NCBI GenBank assembly: GCA_023935145.1
Contig: CM043700.1
Span: forward strand, 142,374,828-142,438,827
Origin: Bretschneidera sinensis
Lineage: Eukaryota; Streptophyta; Magnoliopsida; Brassicales; Akaniaceae
Direction of reading: 5' to 3'
Length of the DNA stretch: 64,000 bases
The position numbers and the translations under genes were made by a program. The notes beneath the pieces are model-generated. The model saw only the letters and a program-made list of their open reading frames with translations. It was not told where the DNA came from and ran no database searches. Of the stretch, positions 23,214-34,839 are shown one piece after another; the stretch's first letter is position 1; each line of letters starts with the position of its first letter.

Positions 23214-25607
23214 GTGTTCAAGCGAGTCCAAATCAATATTCCACTTTTGGACGCCATCGAGCAAGTGCCATCATATGCCAAGTTCTTAAAGGACTTGATC
23301 ACTATCAAGAGGAGGACGAATGTCCCGAAGAAGCCATTTTTGACCAAGCAGGTTAGCTCAATCCTTCAGTGTAAGCTACCGATCAAGTATAATGACCCAG
23401 GATGTCCTACCATCTCTTGCATGATAGGAGTCAGCCAGATTGAGAGGGCTCTATTAGATTTAGGAGCCAATGTGAATCTTCTACCCTATTCAGTCTATTT
23501 GCAGTTGGGGTTAAGAGAATTGAAGCCCACATCGACAACACTTCAATTGGCTGACAGGTCAGTGAAAATACCACGGGGAGTAATTGAGGACGTTTTGATA
23601 AAGGTAGATCAGTTTTATTTCCCCGTGGATTTTATTGTGCTAGATACAAAGCCGGTCCAGAATATAGGGATTCAGATACCGGTGATTCTAGGGCGACCAT
23701 TCTTAGCCACGGCTAACGCCCTAATCAATTGTAGGACAGGGGTGATGAAGATTTCCTTCGGAAATATGACAGTGAAGTTGAATATTTTTTATATCACTAA
23801 GGAACCACTAGAATTTACTGAAGTGAGAAATATATGCTTAATAGAGGAGATTATTGAAGTTACGGTGGATGAATCAAGCATGGAGGACCACTTAGAGGCA
23901 TGCTTTGCTCAGTTTGGAGAGGATATGGATTTAGATAAGTTACTTGAGCAAGCAAATGCCATTTTAGAGTCTGCTCCTACGGAGAGTAATGAGAAAGAAG
24001 AGACTGAAGAACTTGAGCATCCTAAGAAGGAACTTAAACCCTTACCAGACAATCTTCAGTATAAGTTCCTAGGTCCAGTAGAGTCTTTGCCAGTGATTAT
24101 AGCTTCAGATTTGGTTGAAGCTCAAGAGGAGAAATTATTAGATGTTTTGAGAGAACACAAAAAAGCTATAGGCTGGACCATTGAGGATATTAAGGGAATC
24201 AGCCCCTCGTTGGTAATGCACAAGATACATTTGGAGGAGAATGCCAAGCCATCGAGGGAGCCACAAAGAAGGCTCAACCCAACTATGCAAGAGGTTGTGA
24301 GGACAGAAGTTATCAAGCTATTAGATGCAGGGATCATTTATCCCATCTCTGATAGCAAGTGGGTGAGCCCGATTCATGTCGTGCCCAAGCAAGCTGGATT
24401 AACGGTAGTAAAGAATAAGGACGACGAGTTGGTGCCAACTCATGTTCAGTCAGGGTGGAGAGTGTGTATAGATTACCGTAAACTGAACGCTGCCACAAGG
24501 AATGATCATTTTTCACTCTCATTTATTGATCAGATGGTGGAGCGTTTGGCTGGGCACGAGTATTATTGTTTTTTGGATGGTTATTCTAGATATAACCAGG
24601 TCCTCATGGACCCCGAAGATCAGGAGAATAAAACATTTACCTGTCCTTTTGGAACATTCGCCTACCGTCGCATGCCCTTTGGGTTATGCAATGCACCTGC
24701 TACTTTTCAGCGGTGCATGGCCAGCATATTCTCTGATATGGTGGAGCGTTCTTTAGAGATTTTCATGGATGACTTCTCCGACTTTGGTTCATCATTTGAG
24801 GAGTGTCTGCACCATCTCACTTTGGTTTTAGTGCGGTGTAAGGAGAAGAACCTGGTGCTTAATTAGGAGAAGTGCCATTTTATGGTCAAGCAAGGTATTG
24901 TACTGGGGCACGTCATATCTCATTGAGGGATTGAGGTTGACAAAGCGAAGGTGGACCTGATTTCCAACCTTCCACCCCCACGTACAATGAAGAAGGTTCG
25001 ATCTTTTCTGGGCCATATAAGATTCTACAGGCGATTTATCCAGAATTTCAGCAAGATTGCCCGGCCCTTGTGTAAGTTATTAATGAAGGATGCTCCATTT
25101 GTATTTGATGAAGATTGTAAGAAAGCATTTGGGGATCTGAAGAAGATTCTGACGTCCACACCCATTATTCAGCCACCCAACTGGGGTGTGCCTTTTGAAA
25201 TTATGTGTGACGCATTAGACTATGCTGTTGGAGTTGTTTTGGGGCAGCGTGTTGACAAACTTCCCCATGTTATCTATTATGCAAGTCAAACTCTAAACGA
25301 CACACAACTCAATTACTCTACTATTGAGAAGGAGTTGCTAGCAATCGTTTTTGCATTAGACAAGTTCAGATCCTACTTGTTAGGATCTAAAGTCATTATC
25401 TACTCGGACCATGCAGCATTGAAGTATATTTTCTCTAAAAAAGATGCCAAATCTCATCTTATCGGATGGATCTTGCTACTTCAAGAGTTCGACATAGAGA
25501 TTCGGGATACGAAAGGTTCTGAAAATGTGATGCATATTGCTCACAATCTCGCACCATGGTTTTCTGATATAGTGAACTATCTTGTCACCGGTCAAATGCC
25601 TTTTCAT
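23214..25607 (+). pseudogene. Gypsy protease, reverse transcriptase and RNase H
   Basis: A 550-codon open frame (23214-24866) holds the protease with 'ALLDLGANVNLLPYSVY' and RT with 'WRVCIDYRKLNAATRNDHF', 'RRMPFGLCNAPATFQ' and the catalytic 'FMDDFSDFG' (F-M-D-D in place of Y-x-D-D, usual for the Athila lineage). A TAG at 24864 and a stop near 24925 break the thumb. RT connection and RNase H continue at 24951-25607 ('[18 protein letters not shown]', '[13 protein letters not shown]'). It would make RNA-directed DNA synthesis and RNA removal if intact. Confidence 0.88.
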
Positions 25608-25610
25608 TAG

Positions 25611-26843
25611 GGGCGACAAGATAAATCGAAGTTTTTAGCCATGGTGAAACATTTTTTCTGGGATAATCCTTACCTGTTCAAGTATTGTCTCGATTAGATC
25701 ATCAGAAGGTACATTCCTGAGCATGACCAATCTAATGTCATCGCTTTCTGTCATGATCATGATTGTGGAGGCCATTACAGTGCTAAAAAGACCGCTACGA
25801 AGATTTTACAGTGCGGATTCTATTGGCCTACCCTGTTCCGAGACTCTCACACTTACTGTGTATCTTTTGAGCGTTGCTAAAAGCTAGGGAGTATTTCTAG
25901 GAGGAATATGATACCCCTCAACCCCATTCTGATTGTTGAGATTTTTGATGTGTGGGGCATTGATTTTACGGGACCTTTCCCAAACTCCTTTGGCTATCTA
26001 TATATTCTAGTTGCTGTGGACTATCTGTCCAAATGGGTGGAAGCAGTTGCATGCAAGACCAATGACCATAGAGTTGTGGTCCAATTTTTGAAGAACAATA
26101 TCTTTGCTCGTTTTGGTACGCCTCGAGCAATTATAAGTGATGGAGGTAAGCACTTTTGCAATAGGATTTTTGAGCAGTTGATGAAAAAGTATTTAATCAC
26201 ACACAAAGTTGCCACCCCGTATCACCCACAGATGAGTGGATAAGTGGAAATTTTCAATCGCAAGATTAAGCACATTTTGGAGAAAACTGTGAACCCTAAT
26301 AGAAAGGACTGATCTCTGCGATTGATTGATGCACTGTGGGCATATCGAACAGCATTCAAGACGCTAATTGGCATGTCTCCATACCGTATTATGTACGAAA
26401 AAGCTTGTCACCTTCCAGTCGAATTAGAGCATAGATCCTATTAGGCTATCAAACATCTGAACTTTAATCTTTTAAAGGCTGGATCCCAAAAGAAGCTTCA
26501 ACTCAATGAATTAGAGGAGCTGCGAAATGATACATATGAGTGTGCACGGTCATATAAAGCACAAATGAAGAAGACTCATGACCAAAACATTTTGAGACGA
26601 GCTTTTGAACCGGGTCAAAAAGTTCTTCTTTACAACTTATGCCTGCATCTTTTCCCAGGCAAGCTCAAGTCTCGATGGACCGGGATTATTCGGTCAGTTT
26701 TTCCTCATGGGGCTATCGAGATTGAAGATCCAAAGAATGGTAACACTTTCAAGGTAAATGGGCAGAGGTTAAAACCATTCTTGGAGTTGAGGAGTCCGGA
26801 CATTGAGACAATATTGTTAACGGATCCTATTTACTCTGATTGA
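25611..26843 (+). pseudogene. Gypsy integrase, multiple stops
   Basis: The zinc-binding N-terminal domain is visible at about 25750-25880 (H..H then C..C with stops inside). The catalytic core at 25908-26243 has '[19 protein letters not shown]', 'SDGGKHFCN' and 'YHPQMSG', with a stop directly after MSG. The core continues with 'WAYRTAFKT' and the C-terminal domain 'FEPGQKVLLYN' to a TGA at 26841. In the D-D-E triad the first two Asp are present and the Glu context is 'VEIFNRK'. Confidence 0.85.
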
Positions 26844-28135
26844 GGGTCATCCACTAAGGAGAGTCTGGCTGAAGACTTTAAACTTAACGCTCATGGGAGG
26901 CACCCCACAGCTTATCTTTTTATTTATTTATTATTTTACATATTTATGCTTAATGTTTGTTTCCAGTGTTTTTTGTTTTCTATTCTTCATTTTTCAGGGA
27001 CAACGCGTTCTGCATATTAGTCCAGATAGTTCTTTTCAAGTTTGGGGGTATGCTATGAGCCATATCAGTCCAGATAGTTCTCTATATCCCAGGTCAACTC
27101 TTTCCATATTATTCACACATTGGGATCAATGTGTAATTTAAGTTTGGGGGTATGGGAGACACATTACACACACTTTATCCTAATTTGTTGTTGTTTTTTT
27201 TAATGCATGCTCATGTTATTTTGAAATTTTGGTTGATCTAAACAATTTCTATGATGTGATTCATTGGTGAGCTTAAATTTTGGAACACATGATCTGTTGA
27301 TAAAGTTTTAAAATTTAGTTACTTACTTGAGGCATTTGAGAATTCACATGTTTGATCTCGAATCTAACACGAGCACATTAGTACGCATTATGTGAGGTAT
27401 GACATGCGATTTTAATGTGTACGTTTCTGTCTTAACTGAAACTGGATGACTTGTTGGATTAACACTTTGGCATATATATATAAAACGAATGAAAATGATG
27501 ATCATAAATAAACTTTCCACTGAGTAACTGGACCTCTTGCCTCAGTAAGCAGTGAGTGTTCACGTCAAAATGTTGGAATTTTATTTAATAGTATTAAGGC
27601 CAGTTTAATTTCATAGCATTTTTTACTCGAATTAGTAAGTCTTAAGGGGTGTCTATACACCCAATGCCCTAAAACCATCTGGTTTGGGAGTCATTAACTC
27701 AACACTCGGTATATGGGTCAATTAGAAAGCTTAAGGAAACTAAACATAACAGAGCCTTACAAAAAAGAGAAGAAAATAAAAACTATGCCAATTTCGTTAA
27801 TTTTATGGGAAATGCGGTGAATTTTGAGACATAAAGACCTTACACATTGGACTCATTCGGAAGCTTCATTTTTATTTGCTAATTCACTTCACACTAAGTC
27901 AGACTTATGATGCATTAGTCTGCCCTTTGTAAGTAATTAGATTTTAACATTTCTGTTCATTACGAAGATGGGTTTATCTTTTTAAGCTTGCTCATGAATC
28001 ATTATAATGGTGGTGTGTGCTCCTAAAATCTTTGGATACCATAAGTTATGAACTTATCTTTATATTCTTTGTTTTTCATTTAGTTTTTAGTTTCGTATTG
28101 CTATGGGACTAGCAATATGTAAGTTTGGGGGTATT
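26844..28135 (+). other. Gypsy 3' noncoding region with three polypurine-like tracts
   Basis: No env-like gene is recognised. AGTTTGGGGGTA occurs at about 27039, 27141 and 28122; the last lies directly before the 3' LTR and is the expected polypurine tract. A short direct repeat ('agtccagatagttct') lies at about 27019 and 27067. A segment at about 27513-27570 has a relative in the gypsy element at 56.4 kb. Confidence 0.75.
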
Positions 28136-29496
28136 TGATGAGTGCTAAATATTACATGTTTTAGCCCCTTAGTTTACATTTGTTGAGTTCTTAATTATGC
28201 TATTTCGTGCTATTTTATCTATTTTCTGTGTTTTATGTGTTTTTATAGGTTTTGGAATAAAATGAAGCAATGTGGAAACTTCAGGGCTTAAAGAGCAAAG
28301 CTGAGGATGCCTAGTGCAATCGAGTGCACAGGACGTGCGATCGATCGCACCTGTGATCATGCGCACACGGCATGAGATCAATCGCACATGCGCTCGAGTG
28401 CACCAGACTTGCGATCGATCGCAAGTGATTCACACATCCCACATTGGAAAGGAAACATTTGATACTGCATATATATTAAAGCGCACTGTGATGCGCTCGA
28501 GCGCAACAGGGCTACGATCGATCGCAGTTGACTCGCACATCCCACATCGGATAGGAAGCACTTATAGCGCACCAGACACATTGCATCGCACCATGCTACG
28601 ATTGATTGCACCAGACTTACGATCGATCGCAAAGAGACAGTATCCCACATTAAATTTACAGCTCATTGTACTCCGAGAAATCCCTTATATAACACTATCT
28701 CACCTCATTATTCAGTGTGCAGTCTGGTGAATTTCTACTAGCATACTAGTAGATCTCCTAAGGGCTTTTGCCACCACTGGGGGAAGTGCTGCCCAACAGC
28801 GTGTGGAATTTCTCCCAATGTACAGTCAGTTTTAATTCTTTTCAAGTTTTTAATGCTTAGCACTTTTTATTGTGAAATTTAGTTTCATGATGATGGGTGG
28901 CTAAAATCTTCATCTAAGGTTGAAGATGAAGCCTCACCATTGTTTAGCATTATATTTTCAGATATGTTTATACAATTCTGATATGTTTAGTATAAATGTT
29001 CTATTTCAATTGTTTGAGTAAATTCTTATGATTGATAGTTTTTAATTGTTCTGTTAGATGTTCTGTGTGATTCATCCGATGGATACATCGAATCCTTTTC
29101 GATTAAATTGGATTTCCTTTGTGATTTATTAAAAGCAGATACATTGGATGCTTTTGGTTTAATTGGGATATTCATTGTTTTTTTGTTTAAGTTGGATTCA
29201 TGGAATGTTTTGATAGATTATTTTTATATAGAACATGAAGATATATGCTTTACTTTGGTTGGGTGGATTCGGAAACCTTAGTGTTTTCATCATTAGTTAT
29301 TAAATCAATTTAGTTTAGTTTAGTTTATATTTGTTTTGCAAAAATATAATTCACAATTCGGAACTAGGTTAAAATAAGGTTAGTTTAGATAAAAAGCTAT
29401 TTTCACAACGCACTCCCTGTGGATTCGACCTCGCACTTGCACAACACTATATTGCAAACGATTCGTGCGCTTGCGAGTAATTTAAAACTCACAACA
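28136..29496 (+). repeat. Gypsy 3' LTR, 1361 bp
   Basis: It starts TGATGAGTGC right after the polypurine tract and ends ...ctcacaaca before the target duplication. The first 600 bp hold repeated TGCGATCGATCGCA-type palindromes and several 'tcccacatt/tcccacatc' motifs. A putative promoter TATA is in 'cccttatataacac' (about 28682). The end has 'cactccctgtggattcgacc'. Confidence 0.88.
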
Positions 29497-29501
29497 CATA
29501 T
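29497..29501 (+). other. Target-site duplication CATAT, right copy
   Basis: It follows the LTR end ACAACA directly and continues into copia RT codons ('agtggcaaaggg'). It pairs with the inverted copy at 20680-20684. Confidence 0.85.
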
Positions 29502-30863
29502 AGTGGCAAAGGGTTACTCACAGAGGAAAGGGATTGACTATGATGAGATCTTCTCCCATGTGGTTAGACACACTTCCATCAGGGCAATGTTGGATTTAGT
29601 AGTGCATTTTGATATGCAGTTGAAGCAGATGGATGTAAAGACAACTTTTCTTCATGGTGATTTGGAGGAGTTGATTTACATGGTACAGCCAGAAGGGTTG
29701 AGTCAGCCTGGACAGGAACACTTGGTCTGTAAATTAAGGAAATCACTTTATGGGCTGAAGCAGTCTCCGAGGTAATGGTACAAGTGAATTGACTTTTACA
29801 TGATCCAGATTGGCTATAAGAGATATTAGTATGATTGTTGTGTTTATGTGAAGAGCCTAGATGATGATTCATTTATTTTTCTGTTACTTTATATGGATGA
29901 TATGTTGATTGTTGCAAAGAGTATGAGTGAGGTCAACAAGTTGAAGACTTTGTTGAGCAAAGAATTTGACATAAAGGATTTGAGTGCGGCCAAAAAGATT
30001 CTTGGGATGGAGATTCACAGGGACAGAGCTTTCAGTAGATTATAGTTATCTCAGCGTAGCTATGTTAAAGGGTGTTGGAGAGGTTTGACATGGATAATGC
30101 AAAACCAGTGAGTACGCCTTTGACGAATCATTTTAGATTGTCTACTGCTCAGTACCTGAAGACAGATGATGAAGTTCAAGACATGTCAAAGGTTTCATAT
30201 GCTAGTGCAGTGGGGCGCTTAATGTATGCTATGGTTTGTACAAGACCGGATGATTGGCAAAAGCTTTTAGTGTGGTGAGCAAGTTTCTATCAAGTCCAGG
30301 ACGACAGCATTGGGATGCAGTCAAGTGGATTTTCATATACTTGAGGGGTATTACAGACTATAGAATCATGTTTGGCAGACAACAGGGTGATTTTTTAGTT
30401 ATGGGATATGTGGATGCAGACTATACATGGGATTTGGATGACAGGATGTCTACAGCAGGTTATGTATTCACGCTTGTTGGGGGGGTGCTATTTGTTGGAG
30501 GTCCATGATTCAGTCTCTAGTTGCATTATCTACTACTGAGTCATAGTATATGGTAGTGGTTGAAGTTGCCAAAGAAGCTTTGTGGCTTACAAGGTTGGTC
30601 AAGGAGCTGGGTATTCAACGAGTTGGAGTTCAGTTGCATTATGATAGTCAGAGTGCTATTTATTTGGCAAAGAACCAGGTGTATCATGCGAGGACCAAGC
30701 ACATAGATGTGAGGTTTCACAGGATCAGGGAATTGGTTTCTTATGGTGAACTATTGCTTGAAAAAGTTCACACTTCTAAGAATGCAGCAGACATGTTGAC
30801 AAAGCCTGTTACCACAGATAAGTTCAAGCACTGCTTGGACTTGATTAACGTTTCCAGGTGCTA
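29502..30863 (+). pseudogene. Copia reverse transcriptase (rest) and RNase H
   Basis: It encodes 'VAKGYSQRKGIDYDEIFSHV', 'MDVKTTFLHGDLEE', 'LVCKLRKSLYGLKQSPR' and the catalytic 'LYMDDMLI'. RNase H follows with 'GYVDADYTWDLDDRMSTAGY', 'HYDSQSAIYLAKNQVYHART' and 'TSKNAADMLTKPVT'. Stops at about 29776, 29788, 29830 and 30043 and frameshifts near 30075 and 30275 make it non-functional. It ends at a TAG at 30862-30864. Confidence 0.88.
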
Positions 30864-30956
30864 GATAGGAGGTGTCTTAACCTATTGTCCCAGGTGGAGT
30901 TCTATGTTATGTTTTTTTTCTCTTAAGGGGTGGATATTTGCCAAGGTGGAGATTTT

Positions 30957-31320
30957 TGTAGTATGTGGCTCATATTGAGTGGAACATGTGTACAGAGCAG
31001 AACGATGACATCTGCCTTTTGGGCTCGTAATTTATTGTTTTATTGGCAGGGACAATTAATAGGTTTGGAGGTGTGGGGGCAACGCCCCCAAGGTACGATA
31101 CAAGGGCATTTGAAGAATTTTTCTAATACCTTTGTACGGCTAGGGTTAATATAAATACATATCATGTAACCCTACTTTGACATAGTGAAAATTCAGTACC
31201 CGCTCGATCCTGTGGATGTAGGCATACTGCCGAACAACGTTAAATCCGTGTGTTTTTGTTTTGCCTTCTCTCTCTCTTTGTTTTTCCGTACTATTCATCA
31301 TAATTGTCGCACGTTTCACA
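30957..31320 (+). repeat. Copia 3' LTR, 364 bp
   Basis: It starts TGTAGTATGTGG after a purine-rich stretch ('ccaaggtggagattttt') and ends ...acgtttcaca. Its last part matches the inverted LTR fragment at 18682-18838. Confidence 0.82.
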
Positions 31321-31579
31321 ACATATTATGTCGTCAAATATCTTGGGAAAAGTAAGAAATGAAATGTAAAAAGATTCTTTGTAGTCGAATCCTTTGGCTT
31401 GAGATTTTTTCCTTTATTAGTTAATGTAAAGACAACATGATGGTCAATGTTTAGTATTGGTATCAAAAATTCTAATTAGTCTTAAATTGATATTATTCAA
31501 TAGTTACCTCTGAATAAAAATAACTTGTGTTCAAGTTTATTTTCAGTGCAAACTATAGATGGATTATTACCCTGAATAG

Positions 31580-31776
31580 GGAAAATGCGTTTCTGGTGTA
31601 AAACACCATTTTTGCATCGGGTGAAAATTGTACCGATAATTTTAAAGAACTCCTTTGATAACATCAGTACAGTCACTGTTCACGTTACCAGTAAAGTTAC
31701 CTAACAATTACTAGTGAAATTTCAAATCCGATGCAAAAATGGAGTTTTATACATGGTCCAAATAAGAATTTCACAT
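31580..31776. mobile_element. MITE-like element of about 0.2 kb with long imperfect TIRs
   Basis: The left arm (about 31596-31622) contains 'ccatttttgcatcgg'. The right arm (about 31727-31752) is its inverse, 'ccgatgcaaaaatgg'. Pairing continues outward with mismatches (gtgtaaaac against gttttatac). There is no coding capacity. The target duplication is not resolved. Confidence 0.55.
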
Positions 31777-32728
31777 TTAAAACAATCAGTAAATTTGCAT
31801 ATGAATCCATTAATGAAAGATACGTAACTTAACCGATATATAAATCGAACAAATAACTCTTATCTGGTCCAGTACTTTGGCAAATTTTTGAGTTTTGAGA
31901 TGATTGATAACTGAAGCAATCAATCACGAGTAGGCAAACTTCATGAATTTAGGCCATAGGCACAAACTGTTGTTGTAGAAGGAACGACAAGTAGATTAGG
32001 CAAACTTGGAGAATCGGACTCTAGGCTATAAATGTGAGGAATTACAACAATGTCGTCTATGGGGAAGTTTCATCATCAAAGCGAAAGCAATTGCCGATTG
32101 CCGTCCTTGTTCTTTCGTGGTTGTGGACTCGTCTCACAACCATGAAGTCAAAGGTTCAAGGGCCGGTACTGAACCCAAAAAAGGAAAGCAACCAGATAAC
32201 CTTTTTGAATATACCAGTAATAGGCCAACCAGATAACAAATGTGGAAACTATTAATTAGGTCTGCTAATATACAACTAACAGCAACCAAATAGCCTTCTT
32301 GAAAAACCAGCTTCAATCCAGGCAACTTTTCACATGTAAGTTCATTTATTTGCCAGTTCAATTTGTCGTTAAGGTTGGCTTCTAGAAAATCAAGTGAGAA
32401 GACGACAATCTAAATTCCAAAACCATAGATGTCAAAAGAGCACTGCAGCTTTTTTGTATTTTATGTCATGAGCATGATACAACTTGAGAAGAAAGATATT
32501 CTCAAGACTTAATTATTTAAATTAAATAGGTAAACTGCAGTTTCTTTATAAGATATTCCCTTTAATTTTTATTTTTCCTTGGTTGACATGGGTTTTGATT
32601 GGGATAACTTATTTTCAACTTGACATTATAACATTATTGAATAAAAATGAGATAAAAATTAAAACGAAAAATGCAGCCATGGGACCTCATAGAAGATACT
32701 AACGACGAGTATGGCATGTTATATATTA
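31777..32728. other. Intergenic, with an unrecognised short open frame
   Basis: Two overlapping short plus-strand frames at 32006-32255 have no domain that I recognise. Otherwise AT-rich and without signal. Confidence 0.5.
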
Positions 32729-33311
32729 CGTCGAAAGTACTTCACACGGCGAAAGATCACACGGATATGGGTTTGACATACATGGATGTATACTAATATG
32801 ACTCAAAAGCTTAAGCTCATGAATCTTGGACCCAAACTATGTATATAACCCATTCTTATTTTTTTTCACTTCTTTTTGATATGGGATAACTTGCATGCGG
32901 ATATCCTAACAAATATTCCCTTCACATGTGAGTTATATACCAAATTCCCCATTGAATGGAACCGTCGATCACCAAACTCAGTCATGGGAGTGCTCACGAC
33001 ATAGACAACCGTGGGTACACAAACTTAACCATGGGAGTCCTCAAGAGGTAGAGAATTGTGGGCAAATAAGCGCTTCTCATACTCAACCATGAGGCAGTAA
33101 CATGAGAGTATACTCTTATACTAATTTGTTAAGGTCGAGAATACTTCACACGGTATGAGATCATACGAACGTGAGCTTGATGATATACATGGATGAACAC
33201 CAATATGACTCAAAAGCTCAAGCTCATGAGCCTTGGATCCAAACCATATATATAACCCACTTTTATTTTTTATTTCCTTTCGATGTGAGATAACTCACAT
33301 GTGGATATCAT
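32729..33311 (+). repeat. Two diverged direct repeats of about 180 bp, about 405 bp apart
   Basis: Copy 1 (about 32729-32910) and copy 2 (about 33134-33311) share 'tacttcacacgg', 'aatatgactcaaaagct', 'atataaccca' and a 'gggataact/gagataact' stretch near the end. Between them lie smaller repeats around 'catgggagtgctca' and 'catgggagtcctca'. Possibly fragments of an unidentified dispersed repeat. Confidence 0.7.
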
Positions 33312-33840
33312 AATAATATATAATATAGACCTATGTACATCGTGGTTGCGTTATGTACAGGATATTTATTTCCCAATAACTCTTTACTTCTTTATCTCCC
33401 CTTGAAACCAAATATAAATCACAAACTCTTATATGCTATTTTTCTCTAGCTAGACTTCAAACTTTCATTTATACCTCCTTATTATTTTGATTTGGTGAAT
33501 TTAATGGTCGTTTATACCTCTTTATTATTTTGCTTTGGTGATTTTAATTATTGGCTGTTATAAAAAAAAATTATTGGCATTATTGTTTAATGTGGAATTT
33601 CATCCATTTATATCTCTTTTCAATTTCCAATGATGAATTTATGAGTGAGTTACTGATTTAGCTCTCCCTTAACTCATTTGCTTCGGTATTTCTCGATTTT
33701 AAGTTTGATTGTTTGGTCAAAGATTAATCCCCCAACAACAGTGAGAATGCATGCCGAAATCATGAACAGCATAACCCTGTTTAGGTATTGCTTTGTTGTC
33801 TCCTTTGCTACACTGGCTAGAGTAACAAGCCTACTTCTCA
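33312..33840. other. Intergenic, AT-rich
   Basis: A short repeat around 'tttatacctccttattattt' and 'tttatacctctttattattt' lies at about 33470-33550. A 62-codon frame at 33678 is unrecognised. Confidence 0.5.
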
Positions 33841-34270
33841 TGCTTAAAACTTTTATATTCTTTTGATTTTTGACTGTGTTTTTAAATTTAATAACTCTTG
33901 GATTATTTATTTAAGGAATTGAATAACTTGTATTGTAGTACTCATTTTATTTATTTTAGTTTGCAAAATTCTTTGTAAAATTTTAAAATTTGATTCAAGC
34001 ATGTGCAAAACGTCTTCCAAATCATTTAGGTAATATTAACAGAGCCACTTATCATGCTAAGACTTTTCTATTCCTTTGATTCTCGATGGTGTTTTTAAAT
34101 CTAACAACTATTGAGTTATTTTATTTTATTTTCGTATGCACTGGATTTGCTTATTTTATTTATTTAAGGAATTGAATAACATATGATGTAGTACTCATTT
34201 TATTTATTTTAGTTTGCACAGTTCTTTGTGAAAATTAAATTTTTTGATTAAAGCATATGCATAACGTCAA
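33841..34270 (+). repeat. Diverged tandem duplication, unit about 214 bp
   Basis: Copies start with 'atgcttaaaacttttatatt' (about 33840) and 'atgctaagacttttctattc' (about 34054). They share 'aaggaattgaataac', 'gtagtactcattttattta' and 'ttttagtttgca'. Confidence 0.75.
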
Positions 34271-34728
34271 GCAAATTATTTAGATAATATTGAAAGTTGA
34301 CGATTCTATTTTTATATTTTTTGTTTTTCAACTCTTTTATATTATGATGTTGGTATTTGTATATTGAAGATAGAGTTTCTTTATGTGAATTTTTGTTAGC
34401 AAATTGTCCTACTTTTTTTTTATGATATATTGTTCATTGCTGCCATGTGTTCGACATGGTCTGCTTTGTTGTATTTTTTACCATTGTTAATGATTTGCTT
34501 GCCATTACAAAAAAAAAAAAAAAAGTAGTTTTGATTTGTTTATTTGTGTTTCTTTTGACCCATGTATTTATTTTCTTTGTTTTCTTGATAATTTTTTTAT
34601 AACATATGTATTCATCAATATAATCGATTTTTTGAGTTTTTTATTTTTCAATGCTTTTCTGCTGTATTATTATTTTATTTCTATTTCAATTAGAGTTACT
34701 ATATATTTTACTCATCTTCTATGTGCTT

Positions 34729-34839
34729 AGAGGAGCCAATAGTATTGCTCACGAGCTTGCTAGATCATATTCTTCATTTGATTTTCTTAGATTCTGGATG
34801 AAGGAAGTGTCAAATTCTATATGGTCACTGGAGTGCTGA
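34729..34839 (+). pseudogene. Possible RNase H C-terminal fragment from a LINE-type element
   Basis: The sequence 'RGANSIAHELARSYSSFD' with 'FWMKEVSNSIWSL' resembles the C-terminal end of the RNase H domain in plant LINE-derived reverse transcriptase-like proteins (pattern R-x-A-N-x-x-A-H-x-L-A). It is only about 37 codons and no RT is nearby. Confidence 0.4.

Larger units (their letters stand above)
21282..29496 (+). mobile_element. Athila-like Ty3/gypsy retrotransposon nested in copia pol
   Basis: The element has a tRNA-Asp-type primer site (21294), gag, protease, RT, RNase H, integrase, a 1.3-kb 3' noncoding region and a 1361-bp 3' LTR. Its own 5' LTR survives only as the inverted fragment 20136-20679. 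It is flanked by CATAT. All coding parts carry stops or frameshifts. No env-like ORF is evident in the 3' region. Confidence 0.88.
18162..31320 (+). mobile_element. Rearranged Ty1/copia retrotransposon with a nested gypsy element
   Basis: Copia blocks in order: inverted gag start with primer site and LTR end (18162-18838, minus); gag C-term, protease, integrase core (18841-20135, plus); inverted integrase C-term to RT start (20685-21281, minus); rest of RT and RNase H (29502-30863, plus); 3' LTR (30957-31320). All blocks fit one GAG-PRE-IN-RT-RH copia polyprotein whose order and orientation are scrambled. A gypsy element lies between the RT halves. Many stops are present, so the copy is dead. 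Confidence 0.85.

Noticed and set aside
32006..32255. Two overlapping plus-strand ORFs of about 75 codons
   Set aside because: No domain, no splice context and mutually exclusive frames; not supported as genes.
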